64,000 bases of DNA, taken from NCBI RefSeq assembly GCF_050433395.1, contig NZ_JBNPXH010000003.1, positions 372,001-436,000 on the forward strand, given 5' to 3'. The DNA comes from Mobilitalea torta. Lineage in GTDB: Bacteria; Bacillota; Clostridia; Lachnospirales; Lachnospiraceae. A program made the position numbers and the translations under genes. Positions 42,912-51,980 of the stretch are shown piece after piece. Position 1 is the stretch's first letter, and the number at the start of each line of letters is the position of its first letter. The notes under the pieces are model-generated. The model saw nothing but the letters and a program-made list of their open reading frames with translations. It was not told where the DNA came from and made no database searches.

Positions 42912-44216
42912 ATGGGAATAACAAGACAGAAGAATTTATGGATATTGCTGCTATCAACGCTGGTTCTGGGGGTTTTGACGGGCAGCGTATCGGCGGCGTT
43001 TTTAGCAATGCTGGAATGGGTGACCTCCGCCCGGGAGCATCATCTGCTCCTCATAGCGTTGCTTCCGGCAGTGGGCATATTGACGGCGGCTGTATACCAT
43101 AGGTTCGGAAAAAACGCACAGAGAGGAAACAACTTAATCATTGACAGCGTGCATAAGGGAGCCCAGGTTCCCTTTAGAATGGCATTCTTTACGTTTACCT
43201 TCACCATACTGACCCATCTCACCGGGGGATCGGTGGGGCGGGAAGGCACCGCCGTGCAGATCGGCGGAACGCTGGCCAATAAAATCGGACAGGCCCTTAA
43301 GCTGGAGGACAAAATAAAACCGGTATTTATCATGTCGGGCATCAGCGCGGGCTTTGGCTCCGTGTTCGGCACACCCTTGGCCGGAGCTTTCTTCGGAATG
43401 GAGATGTGCTTCATCGGAAAGCTCAGCTATGAAGCGCTGCTTCCCTGTTTTATCACTTCCTTTACCGCTAATTATGTTACTCATCTTTTGGGAGCCTCTC
43501 ACGCCGTATATGAAATACAGGCCGTGCCGGCAGCAGGGGCCTATAATATCTTAATTATTGCGGCGGCCTCCTGTGCCTTTGGTCTTGCGGGAAGGCTGTT
43601 TGCGGTATCGGTCCATAAACTAAAAGGTTTATATGGTAAAATGATAAAAAACCATGTTTTGCGAGCGTTGGCGGGAAGTCTGATTGTACTGGCCGCAATG
43701 CTTTCCCTTGGTGCGGTTAAGTATGACGGGTTAAGCACGTGGATGATAAGCGCCGGCTTCCGCGGTGAGACTCATTTTCTCGACCCGGCTCTGAAGTTCG
43801 TTATGACAGTATTATCCCTGGGCGCAGGCTTCCAGGGCGGAGAGGTGACTCCTCTTTTTGATATAGGGGCTGCCCTTGGGGGATGGATCGGACAGACAGC
43901 TCATGTTGAACCTTCCCTTCTTGCCGCCTTAGGGATGATTGCGGTGTTTGGCTGTGCTGCCAACACTCCCTTGACCACCGTTATGCTTGGAATAGAATTG
44001 TTCGGTGCCGGTGCCTTGCCTTATTATGTGGCGGCTGCACTGATCAGCTATTATGTCTCGGGGCATAATGGCATCTATGGGTCCCAATTGATCCATATCA
44101 GCAAATTCCGCCGCCACCAGGAACATGTGGGGCAGACACTGGAGGCGGTAGGCAACAAGAGTATTCTGGATTTGCCGCAGAGAGACAGACGGAATAAGGT
44201 TCGTTCCGATAAATAG
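42912..44216 (+). CDS. CLC-family fluoride/proton antiporter (CLC-F type)
   Basis: A 434-aa CLC-fold membrane protein. GGSVGREGTAVQIGG carries the gating glutamate, and the usual GSGIP anion motif is replaced by GNNL (RGNNLIIDSVHKGAQVP), as I recall for the fluoride-exporting CLC clade. SPLTLGAGFQGGE-like text (LSLGAGFQGGEVTPLFDIG) and the second half follow the family plan. CLC-F proteins expel fluoride in exchange for protons. Its place under a fluoride riboswitch supports the call strongly. The last 30 residues are a basic cytoplasmic tail. Confidence 0.9.
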   Translation: MGITRQKNLWILLLSTLVLGVLTGSVSAAFLAMLEWVTSAREHHLLLIALLPAVGILTAAVYHRFGKNAQRGNNLIIDSVHKGAQVPFRMAFFTFTFTILTHLTGGSVGREGTAVQIGGTLANKIGQALKLEDKIKPVFIMSGISAGFGSVFGTPLAGAFFGMEMCFIGKLSYEALLPCFITSFTANYVTHLLGASHAVYEIQAVPAAGAYNILIIAAASCAFGLAGRLFAVSVHKLKGLYGKMIKNHVLRALAGSLIVLAAMLSLGAVKYDGLSTWMISAGFRGETHFLDPALKFVMTVLSLGAGFQGGEVTPLFDIGAALGGWIGQTAHVEPSLLAALGMIAVFGCAANTPLTTVMLGIELFGAGALPYYVAAALISYYVSGHNGIYGSQLIHISKFRRHQEHVGQTLEAVGNKSILDLPQRDRRNKVRSDK

Positions 44217-44220
44217 AAAA

Positions 44221-44390
44221 TAAATTCAAGAAAAGAATTTGCCACAGTAACGTTCCACCAGCAATAAGGGGAATTTGCTTTGCCAAACAGGATAAAGGAT
44301 ACATCAGAAGTTCGCCGGGTTAAATTCAAGAAAGGGATTTGCAAAGTAACAGTCATAACAGGAATTTAGTTTGGCGAATAAGAATAAATA
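44221..44390. repeat. Degenerate 100-bp-period tandem duplication
   Basis: TAAATTCAAGAAAAGAATTTGC (44221) recurs as TAAATTCAAGAAAGGGATTT (44321-44340), and similarity continues through GTAAC, an ACAGG(A)AT-type stretch, TTTGSC and a (G)AATAAA end. No ORF is seen here. Confidence 0.6.
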
Positions 44391-44450
44391 AAAATTGTAG
44401 AAATTACTCCGACAGTTCCCGTCACTCAATCGTATTATTATTGAAAGAGA

Positions 44451-44466
44451 ATTCATAGCTATGAAT
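44451..44466. promoter_or_regulatory. 16-bp perfect palindrome upstream of the sigma factor gene
   Basis: ATTCATAGCTATGAAT, 115 bp before the sigma-factor start; a candidate operator. Confidence 0.5.
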
Positions 44467-44490
44467 CCCTTGAAGATGCAATTATGATGT

Positions 44491-44564
44491 CCTGCGGGTA
44501 AGGCATACGCTGCTGATAGCGTATAGTAGTTGCGGAAACAGGAGAAAAAGCGGATTACCGCAGG
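44491..44564 (+). ncRNA. Candidate structured 5' leader of the sigma/anti-sigma operon
   Basis: An outer stem CCTGCGG-(G)-TAA (44491-44501) with TTACCGCAGG (44555-44564) encloses a perfect 7-bp hairpin ATACGCT (44505-44511)/AGCGTAT (44518-44524). The structure ends seven bases before GAGGAGG (44571-44577). I match it to no known riboswitch class. Confidence 0.5.
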
Positions 44565-44581
44565 ATATATGAGGAGGCAAT

Positions 44582-45076
44582 ATGAAGACGAAATCTTTGT
44601 TGCGTACGGACAAAGAGATTGAGGAACTATATCTGCGCCATATGAGAACAGTGTACCGTGTCTGCTTTGCTTACATGAAGAATCAGGCTGATACGGAGGA
44701 TGCGGTTCAGGATACCTTTGTGAGGATGATCCGGTCCGGTGCGGCCTTTGAGAGTGAGGAGCATGAAAAGGCTTGGCTGATCAGAACGGCATCCAATGTA
44801 TGCAAGGATGTTCTTAAGGCATGGTGGCGCAAGAGAGAGAATCTGGAGGATTATGAAGCCCTCTGCAGCAGCGGGGGTATTGAAGCGGACGATACGCTGA
44901 AGGTAATTATGAAATTGCCGGATAAATATAAGACAGTGGTATATCTGTATTATTATGAAGGCTACACTAGCGTAGAGATAGCAGAGCTTCTTCATAAACC
45001 TCAGTCGACAGTTCGTAACCATTTAAGTGAGGCGCGCAGCGTCCTTCGAGAAGAATTAAGGAGTGATTTTCAATGA
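44582..45076 (+). CDS. ECF-type RNA polymerase sigma factor
   Basis: A 164-aa sigma-70-family protein: region 2 with MRTVYRVCFAYMKNQADTED and AVQDTFVRMIRS, region 4 with LPDKYKTVVYLYYYEGYTS and IAELLHKPQSTVRNHLSEAR. ATG 44582 follows GAGGAGG. It overlaps the next gene by four bases (ATGA), the classic sigma/anti-sigma arrangement. Target genes are unknown; ECF factors usually transcribe their own operon, so a promoter upstream should carry its recognition site. Confidence 0.92.
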   Translation: MKTKSLLRTDKEIEELYLRHMRTVYRVCFAYMKNQADTEDAVQDTFVRMIRSGAAFESEEHEKAWLIRTASNVCKDVLKAWWRKRENLEDYEALCSSGGIEADDTLKVIMKLPDKYKTVVYLYYYEGYTSVEIAELLHKPQSTVRNHLSEARSVLREELRSDFQ

Positions 45077-46332
45077 AAGATAACCGAATTATCGATTCCT
45101 GGAATAAAGCGGAGCCGGACAGAGAGGCAGAGGAACGCATATGGAAAGGCATCCTTGCCCAGACGGGCAGACGTAGGGCGGTGCATTGGAAGCCGCTGGC
45201 GGGAGCAGCATGTCTTGTCCTACTGGCAGGAATATTTCTCTTTCAGCGGATGAGGCTGCCGGATTTGTTCGACTGGAAGGAGTATGAGTATGAGCATGTG
45301 GGTCAGCCCGACCAGCAGCCGGGATCAGAAGTAACCGTGCCAACCCTGCCGGAAGGAAGCAAGCCGGAGGGGACAGGAACCCAGACAGCGGACAATGCTG
45401 ATTTATCCGATGAAATCAAGGGACTTCCGGTGGATAATTTTAAGCTGTCCGAGATGGAAGGACAGGCGGACATGGACAGGATAGTTTTTTGGAACTTTCT
45501 TCATGTTTTTGAGGCTCATACAGAAAGCATTGTGATTATCAGGGTAACGGATACCCAGCCGGTTCCGGCATCCGACAACTACAGGAGCGAGGGGCAGCGG
45601 TCCGAGGTGAAGGTTTTGGAGACCGTATGGGGCCAGGCTGTTCCTGAAACAATGAGCTTAAATCAATATTTGTATGGGGGCTGTACCGGTGATGAGGCAA
45701 CGAATCTCCTGCGCAAAGACGGAGTATATCTTCTTCCCCTGACGAAATATCAGGAAGTATATTATTTGGTGGGTGATCTGGATCTGCTGTTTGAGATTGA
45801 TGAGGAGGGACGGATCTGGTCCCATTCGGATCATGCTGATTTTAACCGTTTCGACGGGGAAGGGTATCAGTCGGTTACGGAAGAAATTATCCGTATCACA
45901 CAGGATGAGGACGGGATGCTTGCCGCATCGGAATTTGGAATGGTGATGCGCGGACGGCAGTTGCTTGAGGTCACGGTTCTGTCGGAGGGCAGGGAAGAGG
46001 AGAATGAATTCGGCTATGCGGAGGTTGCATATACCGCCCATGTGGAACGTGCTTTAAGCGGCGGCGAGCTTGACGGTGAGCTTTCCCTGCGGTCCTATGC
46101 GGATGAAGAGCTGCCCTTAAGCATTGGTGATCGTTACCTGGTATTTGTGGATCATTATGATGAGAAGCATTATATCAGCCTGAATATGATGGCAAGGGTT
46201 GGAGAGGACGGCAGGATACAGAAGCCTGAGGGTGAACGCAATCCATTTGCAGAGTATGAAGGATATACAGCAGAAGAGATTGCTGCGCTGGCGGCCCGGG
46301 TGACGGAGTTTTTAAAAACTTACCAGGAATGA
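45073..46332 (+). CDS. Putative anti-sigma factor with large extracytoplasmic domain
   Basis: A 419-aa protein starting in overlap with the sigma factor. The first 38 residues are cytoplasmic (IIDSWNKAEPDREAEERIWK), then a membrane span at about 39-60 (PLAGAACLVLLAGIFLF), then about 350 residues outside the cell, with a linker rich in Pro, Gly and Glu (about 75-115). The outer part has two similar halves with SEVKVLETVWG and YTAHVERALSG. The cytoplasmic segment is short, so sigma binding is inferred from position rather than from a recognised domain. Confidence 0.7.
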   Translation: MKDNRIIDSWNKAEPDREAEERIWKGILAQTGRRRAVHWKPLAGAACLVLLAGIFLFQRMRLPDLFDWKEYEYEHVGQPDQQPGSEVTVPTLPEGSKPEGTGTQTADNADLSDEIKGLPVDNFKLSEMEGQADMDRIVFWNFLHVFEAHTESIVIIRVTDTQPVPASDNYRSEGQRSEVKVLETVWGQAVPETMSLNQYLYGGCTGDEATNLLRKDGVYLLPLTKYQEVYYLVGDLDLLFEIDEEGRIWSHSDHADFNRFDGEGYQSVTEEIIRITQDEDGMLAASEFGMVMRGRQLLEVTVLSEGREEENEFGYAEVAYTAHVERALSGGELDGELSLRSYADEELPLSIGDRYLVFVDHYDEKHYISLNMMARVGEDGRIQKPEGERNPFAEYEGYTAEEIAALAARVTEFLKTYQE

Positions 46333-46354
46333 TACGGTGACAAAGGATTAAGGA

Positions 46355-46403
46355 AAAGGTGCCTTGACTGACGGAAAAGCCAGTGCAAGGCACCTTTCAT
46401 TTT
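46355..46403 (+). terminator. Terminator after the anti-sigma gene
   Basis: AAAGGTGCCTTG (46355-46366) pairs with CAAGGCACCTTT (46386-46397), with an inner ACTG/CAGT pairing, then CATTTTG. Confidence 0.85.
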
Positions 46404-46542
46404 GCCAAATTAATGAAAGCAATAAATACAATATATTTATTGAGATAAGCAAAAAATGCATAGTTATATCCCTAGTACATTGCTACAATGAAGATAAGAA
46501 GCTGGTACACGATTATTATTTTATAAGGGGGCGAAGAATCTT

Positions 46543-49500
46543 ATGAAATTAAGCAGAGAGTGGAGAAACCGTCTGGATATCTGGATTCAGGAGATACAAA
46601 AGGACTTTTATATTCCCATCGGTGAAGTGCAATGCAGCGGATTTACTACCATGGAAATGCTTTCTCCGGAAGAGGCATTGGTACAGGAATTCATTCCCAT
46701 GCCTGCGGGAACCTCCTGGGGCAGGAAGTGGGAATACGGCTGGTTTAAAACCAGGATCGAGCTTCCGGAGTTTGCCGAAGGAAAGAGAATCATATTCTCG
46801 CCGGACATGGGTGGAGAGACGCTGGTCTGGGTCAACGGCAGGCTGGCCGGATCGAAGGATCTGGAGCATAATTATGTGACCCTTACAAGATCGGCAAAGG
46901 CAAAGGAGAGCTATGATATCCTGATGGAAAGCTATGCGGGCCATGGCCCGAGGCTGGAAAACGGAGGTCCCTATTTCCCTGACAGTGTCCCGGTCCCGGA
47001 GCCGCCGGAAAAGCAGGTCAAGGTAAATCATACCGTGATTGCCATATGGAATGAGGAAGCATACCAGGCTGGATTGGATGCATACACCCTGAATAAGCTT
47101 CTGAACGTCCTGGATGAGAATTCATTGAGAGCCCAGAAGGTTTTTGAAGGCTTGAAACAGTTTACTTATCTGGTTGATTTTGAGCAGCCATTGGAAAAAA
47201 GGATGGAAGGTTACATAAAGACGAAAGAGCTGCTGGAGCCCCTGCTCTCTTGCGTCAATGGTTCAACCGCACCTGAATTCACGGTTTTCGGCCAGTCCCA
47301 TCTTGATCTTGCTTGGAAATGGCCCTATGAGGAAACCAAGAGGAAGTGTGCCCGTACTATGTCGTCGCAGCTGGCTCTGATGGAGGAATACCCCGAATAT
47401 AGATTCATGATTTGCCAGGTTCCTATCCTGGAGAATATCCGTGATTACTATCCCGAGCTTTATTCAAGGATAAAGGAGAAGATAAAGAACGGGCAGATTA
47501 TGCCGGAAGGCGGTTTTTATGTGGAGAGCGATACCAACATTCCCAGCGGGGAGAGTCTGATCCGGCAGCTTGTCCTTGGGAAGCAGTGGTATAAGGAAGA
47601 ATGCGGGTATGATTCCAGAATGGCATGGCTGCCGGATACCTTTGGCTTTACCGCCGCGCTTCCGCAAATAATGAAGGGCTGCGGTATTCCGTACTTTGCG
47701 ACCCAGAAATTACTCCGCTGCCACCCGGAAAGAGATCCCTTCCCCTATAATATTTTCATGTGGGAGGGGATTGACGGAAGCCAGACCCTGTCCCATCTGT
47801 TTATGGAGAATAATTCTGCCATTGACCCGGAGGTTCTTGTACGGCGCTGGAATGTGGACCGGAATCAGAAGGAGGATATTGAGACCTTTCTGTTCCCCTT
47901 TGGTTACGGTGACGGAGGCGGAGGCCCGACAAGAGATATCTATGAGCTGGCGAGAAGGGTTAAGAATCTTGAGGGTGTTCCCCGGACGAAGCTGGAGAGT
48001 CCCATTGATTTCTTTGAAGCCATCGAGAAGAAGGGATTGCCGAAGAACAAATACGTAGGGGAGTTGTATCTGCAATGGCACAGGGGAACCTATACCTCCC
48101 TGGCATTCTTAAAAAAAGGATGCAGGAAATCGGAAGTTGACCTTCACGATGCCGAGCTGTGGTCTGTGATCGCGGGAATAAACCGGGGAGCAGAATATCC
48201 GCAGCGGCGGCTTACAGAGCTTTGGAAGAAGCTGCTGTTTAATCAGTTCCATGACATACTTGCCGGAACCTCCATTACCCGTGTGAACGAGGAAGCGAAG
48301 AGGGATTTTGAGGAGGTATGTTCGGGAGCCCATGAGCTTATAGATCAGGCATTGGGCCATATTCTTGAGGAAAGCCACATCACCGGAAAGGAAGGGATAA
48401 ACGCACTCTCTGTCTTCAACTCACTTTCCTGGACCCGGAATGCACTGGTCAGACTGCCCTTGGGCAGCAGAGGGGCCGTTGATATAGAAGGGAACACCCT
48501 TCCGGTGCAGGTAATCGGTGAAGCGGCCTATACAAGCGTGCAGGTTCCGGCTTGTGGCTTTACTACAGTCTATGTCCGGGAAAATGAAGAGACAGCCGCG
48601 TTCCCTAATATGGGCAGTTTTGCTTATTCTGTGGGGAATTTCATACTTCTTGAGAATGGATGCCTCAGAATTAAAATCAATAAAACGGGACAGATCGAAG
48701 AGGTCACGGACAAGGAGACAGGCCTGCAGCTTGCCCGGGGGCTTTGCAATAATTTCAAAATGTACAAGGATGTCAATATTGAGTACGATGCCTGGGAGCT
48801 GGGCTCCATGTATGAGTCCCTGCCCGTTGACCTTGTACCGGAGGCGGAGACAGAGATTATCTTCGGCAGGCTGCCGGAAGGCGCGGCTGCGGATGCGTTC
48901 GGCGGATATCTGACCGCAGGGGTAAGAATCAGCAGAATGCTCAACGATTCACAGATGAGTCAGATCATAAGCCTCGGTCACGGAAGCCGCAGGATTGATT
49001 TTAAGACAGAGATTGACTGGAGGGAGCAGCACAAGCTTCTTAAGGTGGAATTCCCGGTTCATGTGCATACAGAGGAAGCGATTCATGAGATCCAGTTCGG
49101 CTATATAAAACGGCCGAATCATAAATCACGGAAATATGATGCGGATCGTTTTGAAGTAAGCCAGCACCGTTATACTGCTTTGGCGGAAGCAAATCACGGC
49201 GTTGCCGTCCTGAATGACTGTAAATATGGTGTGAGCGTGGATGGCGGCAGCATCAACCTGACGCTGCTTAAGGCGCCGGTGATCCCCGACATGTATGCGG
49301 ATAAGGGCTTACAGGAATTCACCTACTCCCTCTATGTCTATAACGGCACCTTTGCGGACAGCGGAGTTACCCGGAGCGGCTATGAATTGAATTACCCGGT
49401 TCTGACAAAGACAGGGGATGCCGGAAGCAGAAGCTTCTTCTCCCTGGAGGCGGTTAACAAAGGGGAAGAGAAGAAATCCTGGGGCTTTACCTGCTGTAAT

Positions 49501-49761
49501 GTAATTCTGGAGACGGTAAAGAAAGCGGAGGATGGCTCGGGAGATATCATTTTGCGTTTATACGAGGCCCAGAACGCCACAACAAGCTGTGTATTAAAGA
49601 CAGAGCTGGGGATTACCGCTGCTTATGAAACGGACATGCTGGAGAACATCCGGGAACGGCTGGAGGAATCAGAAAAAGGAATTGAGCTTCACTTCAGGCC
49701 TTTTGAAATTAAAACAATCCGCATCAAAGCGGGAGCAAAGGAGGGAAAGAGGAATGAGTGA
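46543..49761 (+). CDS. Glycoside hydrolase family 38 alpha-mannosidase
   Basis: A 1072-aa cytoplasmic enzyme. The N-terminal jelly-roll-like region precedes the catalytic domain starting TVFGQSHLDLAWKWPYEETK (zinc-binding HxD), then GGFYVESDTNIPSGESL, and MAWLPDTFGFTAALPQIM with the nucleophile Asp. The C-terminal beta-rich domains follow to the end. GH38 enzymes release alpha-linked mannose from glycans. No signal peptide means the substrate is imported first, consistent with the GPH symporter two genes on. The last eight bases overlap the next gene. Confidence 0.95.
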   Translation: MKLSREWRNRLDIWIQEIQKDFYIPIGEVQCSGFTTMEMLSPEEALVQEFIPMPAGTSWGRKWEYGWFKTRIELPEFAEGKRIIFSPDMGGETLVWVNGRLAGSKDLEHNYVTLTRSAKAKESYDILMESYAGHGPRLENGGPYFPDSVPVPEPPEKQVKVNHTVIAIWNEEAYQAGLDAYTLNKLLNVLDENSLRAQKVFEGLKQFTYLVDFEQPLEKRMEGYIKTKELLEPLLSCVNGSTAPEFTVFGQSHLDLAWKWPYEETKRKCARTMSSQLALMEEYPEYRFMICQVPILENIRDYYPELYSRIKEKIKNGQIMPEGGFYVESDTNIPSGESLIRQLVLGKQWYKEECGYDSRMAWLPDTFGFTAALPQIMKGCGIPYFATQKLLRCHPERDPFPYNIFMWEGIDGSQTLSHLFMENNSAIDPEVLVRRWNVDRNQKEDIETFLFPFGYGDGGGGPTRDIYELARRVKNLEGVPRTKLESPIDFFEAIEKKGLPKNKYVGELYLQWHRGTYTSLAFLKKGCRKSEVDLHDAELWSVIAGINRGAEYPQRRLTELWKKLLFNQFHDILAGTSITRVNEEAKRDFEEVCSGAHELIDQALGHILEESHITGKEGINALSVFNSLSWTRNALVRLPLGSRGAVDIEGNTLPVQVIGEAAYTSVQVPACGFTTVYVRENEETAAFPNMGSFAYSVGNFILLENGCLRIKINKTGQIEEVTDKETGLQLARGLCNNFKMYKDVNIEYDAWELGSMYESLPVDLVPEAETEIIFGRLPEGAAADAFGGYLTAGVRISRMLNDSQMSQIISLGHGSRRIDFKTEIDWREQHKLLKVEFPVHVHTEEAIHEIQFGYIKRPNHKSRKYDADRFEVSQHRYTALAEANHGVAVLNDCKYGVSVDGGSINLTLLKAPVIPDMYADKGLQEFTYSLYVYNGTFADSGVTRSGYELNYPVLTKTGDAGSRSFFSLEAVNKGEEKKSWGFTCCNVILETVKKAEDGSGDIILRLYEAQNATTSCVLKTELGITAAYETDMLENIRERLEESEKGIELHFRPFEIKTIRIKAGAKEGKRNE

Positions 49762-50410
49762 TTTAGAGCTTGCGCTGCGGTACAGCCCCTATATCATGTT
49801 TGACAAATTGGAGCCCTTCGCGGTGAATGGAATAGGCTGCAGTGTATTCCGCCAGTCGGGGGCCAGCCGGTCCTTCCGGAGAGAACTGTATCTGGAGCCT
49901 GTCGAGGCGGCCTTTGTCATCGAATATGCAGTTTATTTTGATTATGATATTCAGCATATGTATGACCTGGAGCACATATGGATCTATGTGGATTCCGACG
50001 GCGGCATATGTGATGCCGAGGCAAGCTTCCACGGCTTTTATCTCAAATCAATGTCACTGGGCAAGGAGATCATTAAGGATGGAACACATCTGCAGATCTA
50101 TTGCCAGCCCGGCAAGCACGCTTTTATGCCCGACGGGAATCTGTTCCGGCTGTTGCCGGACTGGTATTTATGCTGCAATCTCCTGGCGGGCTCGGAAGGG
50201 TTGCTGGTCATGGATCTGTTTAAGGAGCACTATTCTACGGATCATCACCGCCAGAAGCAGGTGGAGCAGTATATAAAGAAAAAGTATGCCTTTGAGCCTA
50301 CGTTGCAGTTTGAATACCGTCCGCTGGACAACAGTCTATTCAGTACCTGGGAAGCGCTTCGCAGTCTGATTCCGGTAAAAATAAAAAAAGAGCTTTCCCG
50401 CATCGATTAA
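49754..50410 (+). CDS. Uncharacterised 218-aa protein of the mannosidase operon
   Basis: ATG 49754 overlaps the mannosidase stop and follows AGGGAAAGAGG. The protein is soluble with no signal peptide. Ordered motifs are YAVYFDYDIQHMYDLEHIWIYVDSDG, AEASFHGFY, PGKHAFMPDG, then a lysine-rich C-terminus. The DLEH...SFHG...GKHA order recalls the DWE...S.HG...KHA pattern of NPP1/Vps62-like jelly-roll proteins, but I cannot confirm homology. Tight coupling to GH38 and a GPH symporter suggests a part in handling the same glycan. Confidence 0.75.
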   Translation: MSDLELALRYSPYIMFDKLEPFAVNGIGCSVFRQSGASRSFRRELYLEPVEAAFVIEYAVYFDYDIQHMYDLEHIWIYVDSDGGICDAEASFHGFYLKSMSLGKEIIKDGTHLQIYCQPGKHAFMPDGNLFRLLPDWYLCCNLLAGSEGLLVMDLFKEHYSTDHHRQKQVEQYIKKKYAFEPTLQFEYRPLDNSLFSTWEALRSLIPVKIKKELSRID

Positions 50411-50437
50411 CCATCGTTTAAAAGGAGGGAATTTGAT

Positions 50438-51835
50438 TTGAAAACGGCAGAAACTAAGTATCTTAAAGCGAAGGATTATGTATCCTATTCCGTGGCAAAT
50501 TTATGCCAGAGTATTATGTTTGGCTTAGTCCAGGGGTATCTGTTCATATTCTATACGACGGTGTTCAAGATTAACCCTGCGGTTGTCGGAACGGTATTCC
50601 TTATAATAAAAATATGGGATGGCGTCAATGATCCTATTATGGGCACCATCATTGACCGGACCAGAAGTAAATGGGGGAAGATGCGCCCGTATCTGATCTT
50701 CGGTTCCATTCCCTTTTCCTTGATTACCATAAGCCTGTTCATTCCCTGGAGTCTCAGTGAGAACCTTAAGGTTATCTATATGTTTATCACATTCTTTATA
50801 TGGGAAGCCTTTTCCACCATGGTTGATGTTCCCATGGCGGGGATCAGCGCCATCGCTTCTCCTAATCTAAACGAAAGAACAAGAATCATTTCAGTAGGCA
50901 GAGTCAGCGGGTCAATCGGCGGAGAGATATCCACTATTCTGGTGGCGGCAGCCTTTCTTATAACCAAATCGGCGGCAGCCGTATATGCGGGGACGGCAAT
51001 CGTGGCAGGCCTGATTACCCCTGTCTTTGTGATCAGCGGCGGGCTCCGGCTGAAGGAGAAGATCCCTCCGTCAATCGAAAAGCCCAGAATCCGGGATGCG
51101 TTCAAATATCTGTTTATTAATAAGCCTTTATTATTGCTGGTCGGCGGGAACTTTCTGTCCTTTTTCCGAAATATTGTATCGGCAAGTGTGGTTTACTTTG
51201 TCAGCTATGTTTATCTCCAGCCGTCCATGCAAGTATTCTTTGCGCTTCCCGGCTCAATCTCTTCTCTGATTGGTATGATCATATCACCGGCTTTAAAGCG
51301 GAGGTTTGAAGCCAAGACCTTGTTTATCGGTGCCACCCTGTTCCATTCCGCCGGACTTGCAGTTATGTTTGTGGTGGGGCAGTTTACCATGAATGCCGCA
51401 ATACTGGCCACGCTGCTCTGCATTGCCATGATGCCCGTCGGTATCCTGAATGTAATTCCTACCTTAATGTGTGCCGATACCATTGACTATATGGAATGGA
51501 AGACGGGCCAGAGGCAGGAGGGCATTTCCTTTGCCCTTATGTCCTTAAGAAGTAAGATTGCAAGCGGTTTTAAGGATTTTACCATGTCCCTGATTCTGGT
51601 GGCCATCGGCTTTGCGGCGGCAGGAACAGGAGCCTTAATTCCGGGAAGAACAGATATGTATATGCAGAGCGAATTTACACAGAAGGGTATCTTTATGATG
51701 ATGACCATCATTCCGGCTGTAACCAATCTGCTCTCCGTGGTTCCCTTCCTTTTCTATGATTTAAGCGGGGAAAAGCTGAAGAAAATCAGAGAGGAGCTCA
51801 CCCAAAGACGTGCAGTGGCCGGAGAAGAACAGTAG
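50438..51835 (+). CDS. GPH-family sugar:cation symporter (MelB-like)
   Basis: A 465-aa major-facilitator membrane protein with 12 spans. GPH markers are the KIWDGVNDPIMGTIIDRTRSKWGKMRPYL loop (Asp pair for cation coupling) and the late TIDYMEWKTGQRQEGISFA. The family imports glycosides, pentosides or hexuronides with Na+ or H+. TTG 50438 follows AAAGGAGGG. Operon position suggests it brings in the mannose-containing oligosaccharide cut by the GH38 enzyme. Confidence 0.93.
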   Translation: MKTAETKYLKAKDYVSYSVANLCQSIMFGLVQGYLFIFYTTVFKINPAVVGTVFLIIKIWDGVNDPIMGTIIDRTRSKWGKMRPYLIFGSIPFSLITISLFIPWSLSENLKVIYMFITFFIWEAFSTMVDVPMAGISAIASPNLNERTRIISVGRVSGSIGGEISTILVAAAFLITKSAAAVYAGTAIVAGLITPVFVISGGLRLKEKIPPSIEKPRIRDAFKYLFINKPLLLLVGGNFLSFFRNIVSASVVYFVSYVYLQPSMQVFFALPGSISSLIGMIISPALKRRFEAKTLFIGATLFHSAGLAVMFVVGQFTMNAAILATLLCIAMMPVGILNVIPTLMCADTIDYMEWKTGQRQEGISFALMSLRSKIASGFKDFTMSLILVAIGFAAAGTGALIPGRTDMYMQSEFTQKGIFMMMTIIPAVTNLLSVVPFLFYDLSGEKLKKIREELTQRRAVAGEEQ

Positions 51836-51912
51836 GCATAATTATTAAACAAAAATAAACTTTTCTGTTTTTGGGTTGTATTTTTCTGAATTTATAGTAC
51901 AATTAAAACATA

Positions 51913-51972
51913 GTCCCCAGGGGCTGCGATGGTGATAGACGAAGAAGCTATCATATTGAAGCCGCCGGGGAC
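51913..51972. terminator. Long hairpin between convergent symporter and ArsC/Spx-like genes
   Basis: GTCCCC (51913-51918) pairs with GGGGAC (51967-51972); inside, GGCT pairs with AGCC and TGATAG (51933-51938) with CTATCA (51948-51953). The minus strand has TTTTAATT shortly after, so it may serve both genes. Confidence 0.6.
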
Positions 51973-51980
51973 GAGTTAAG

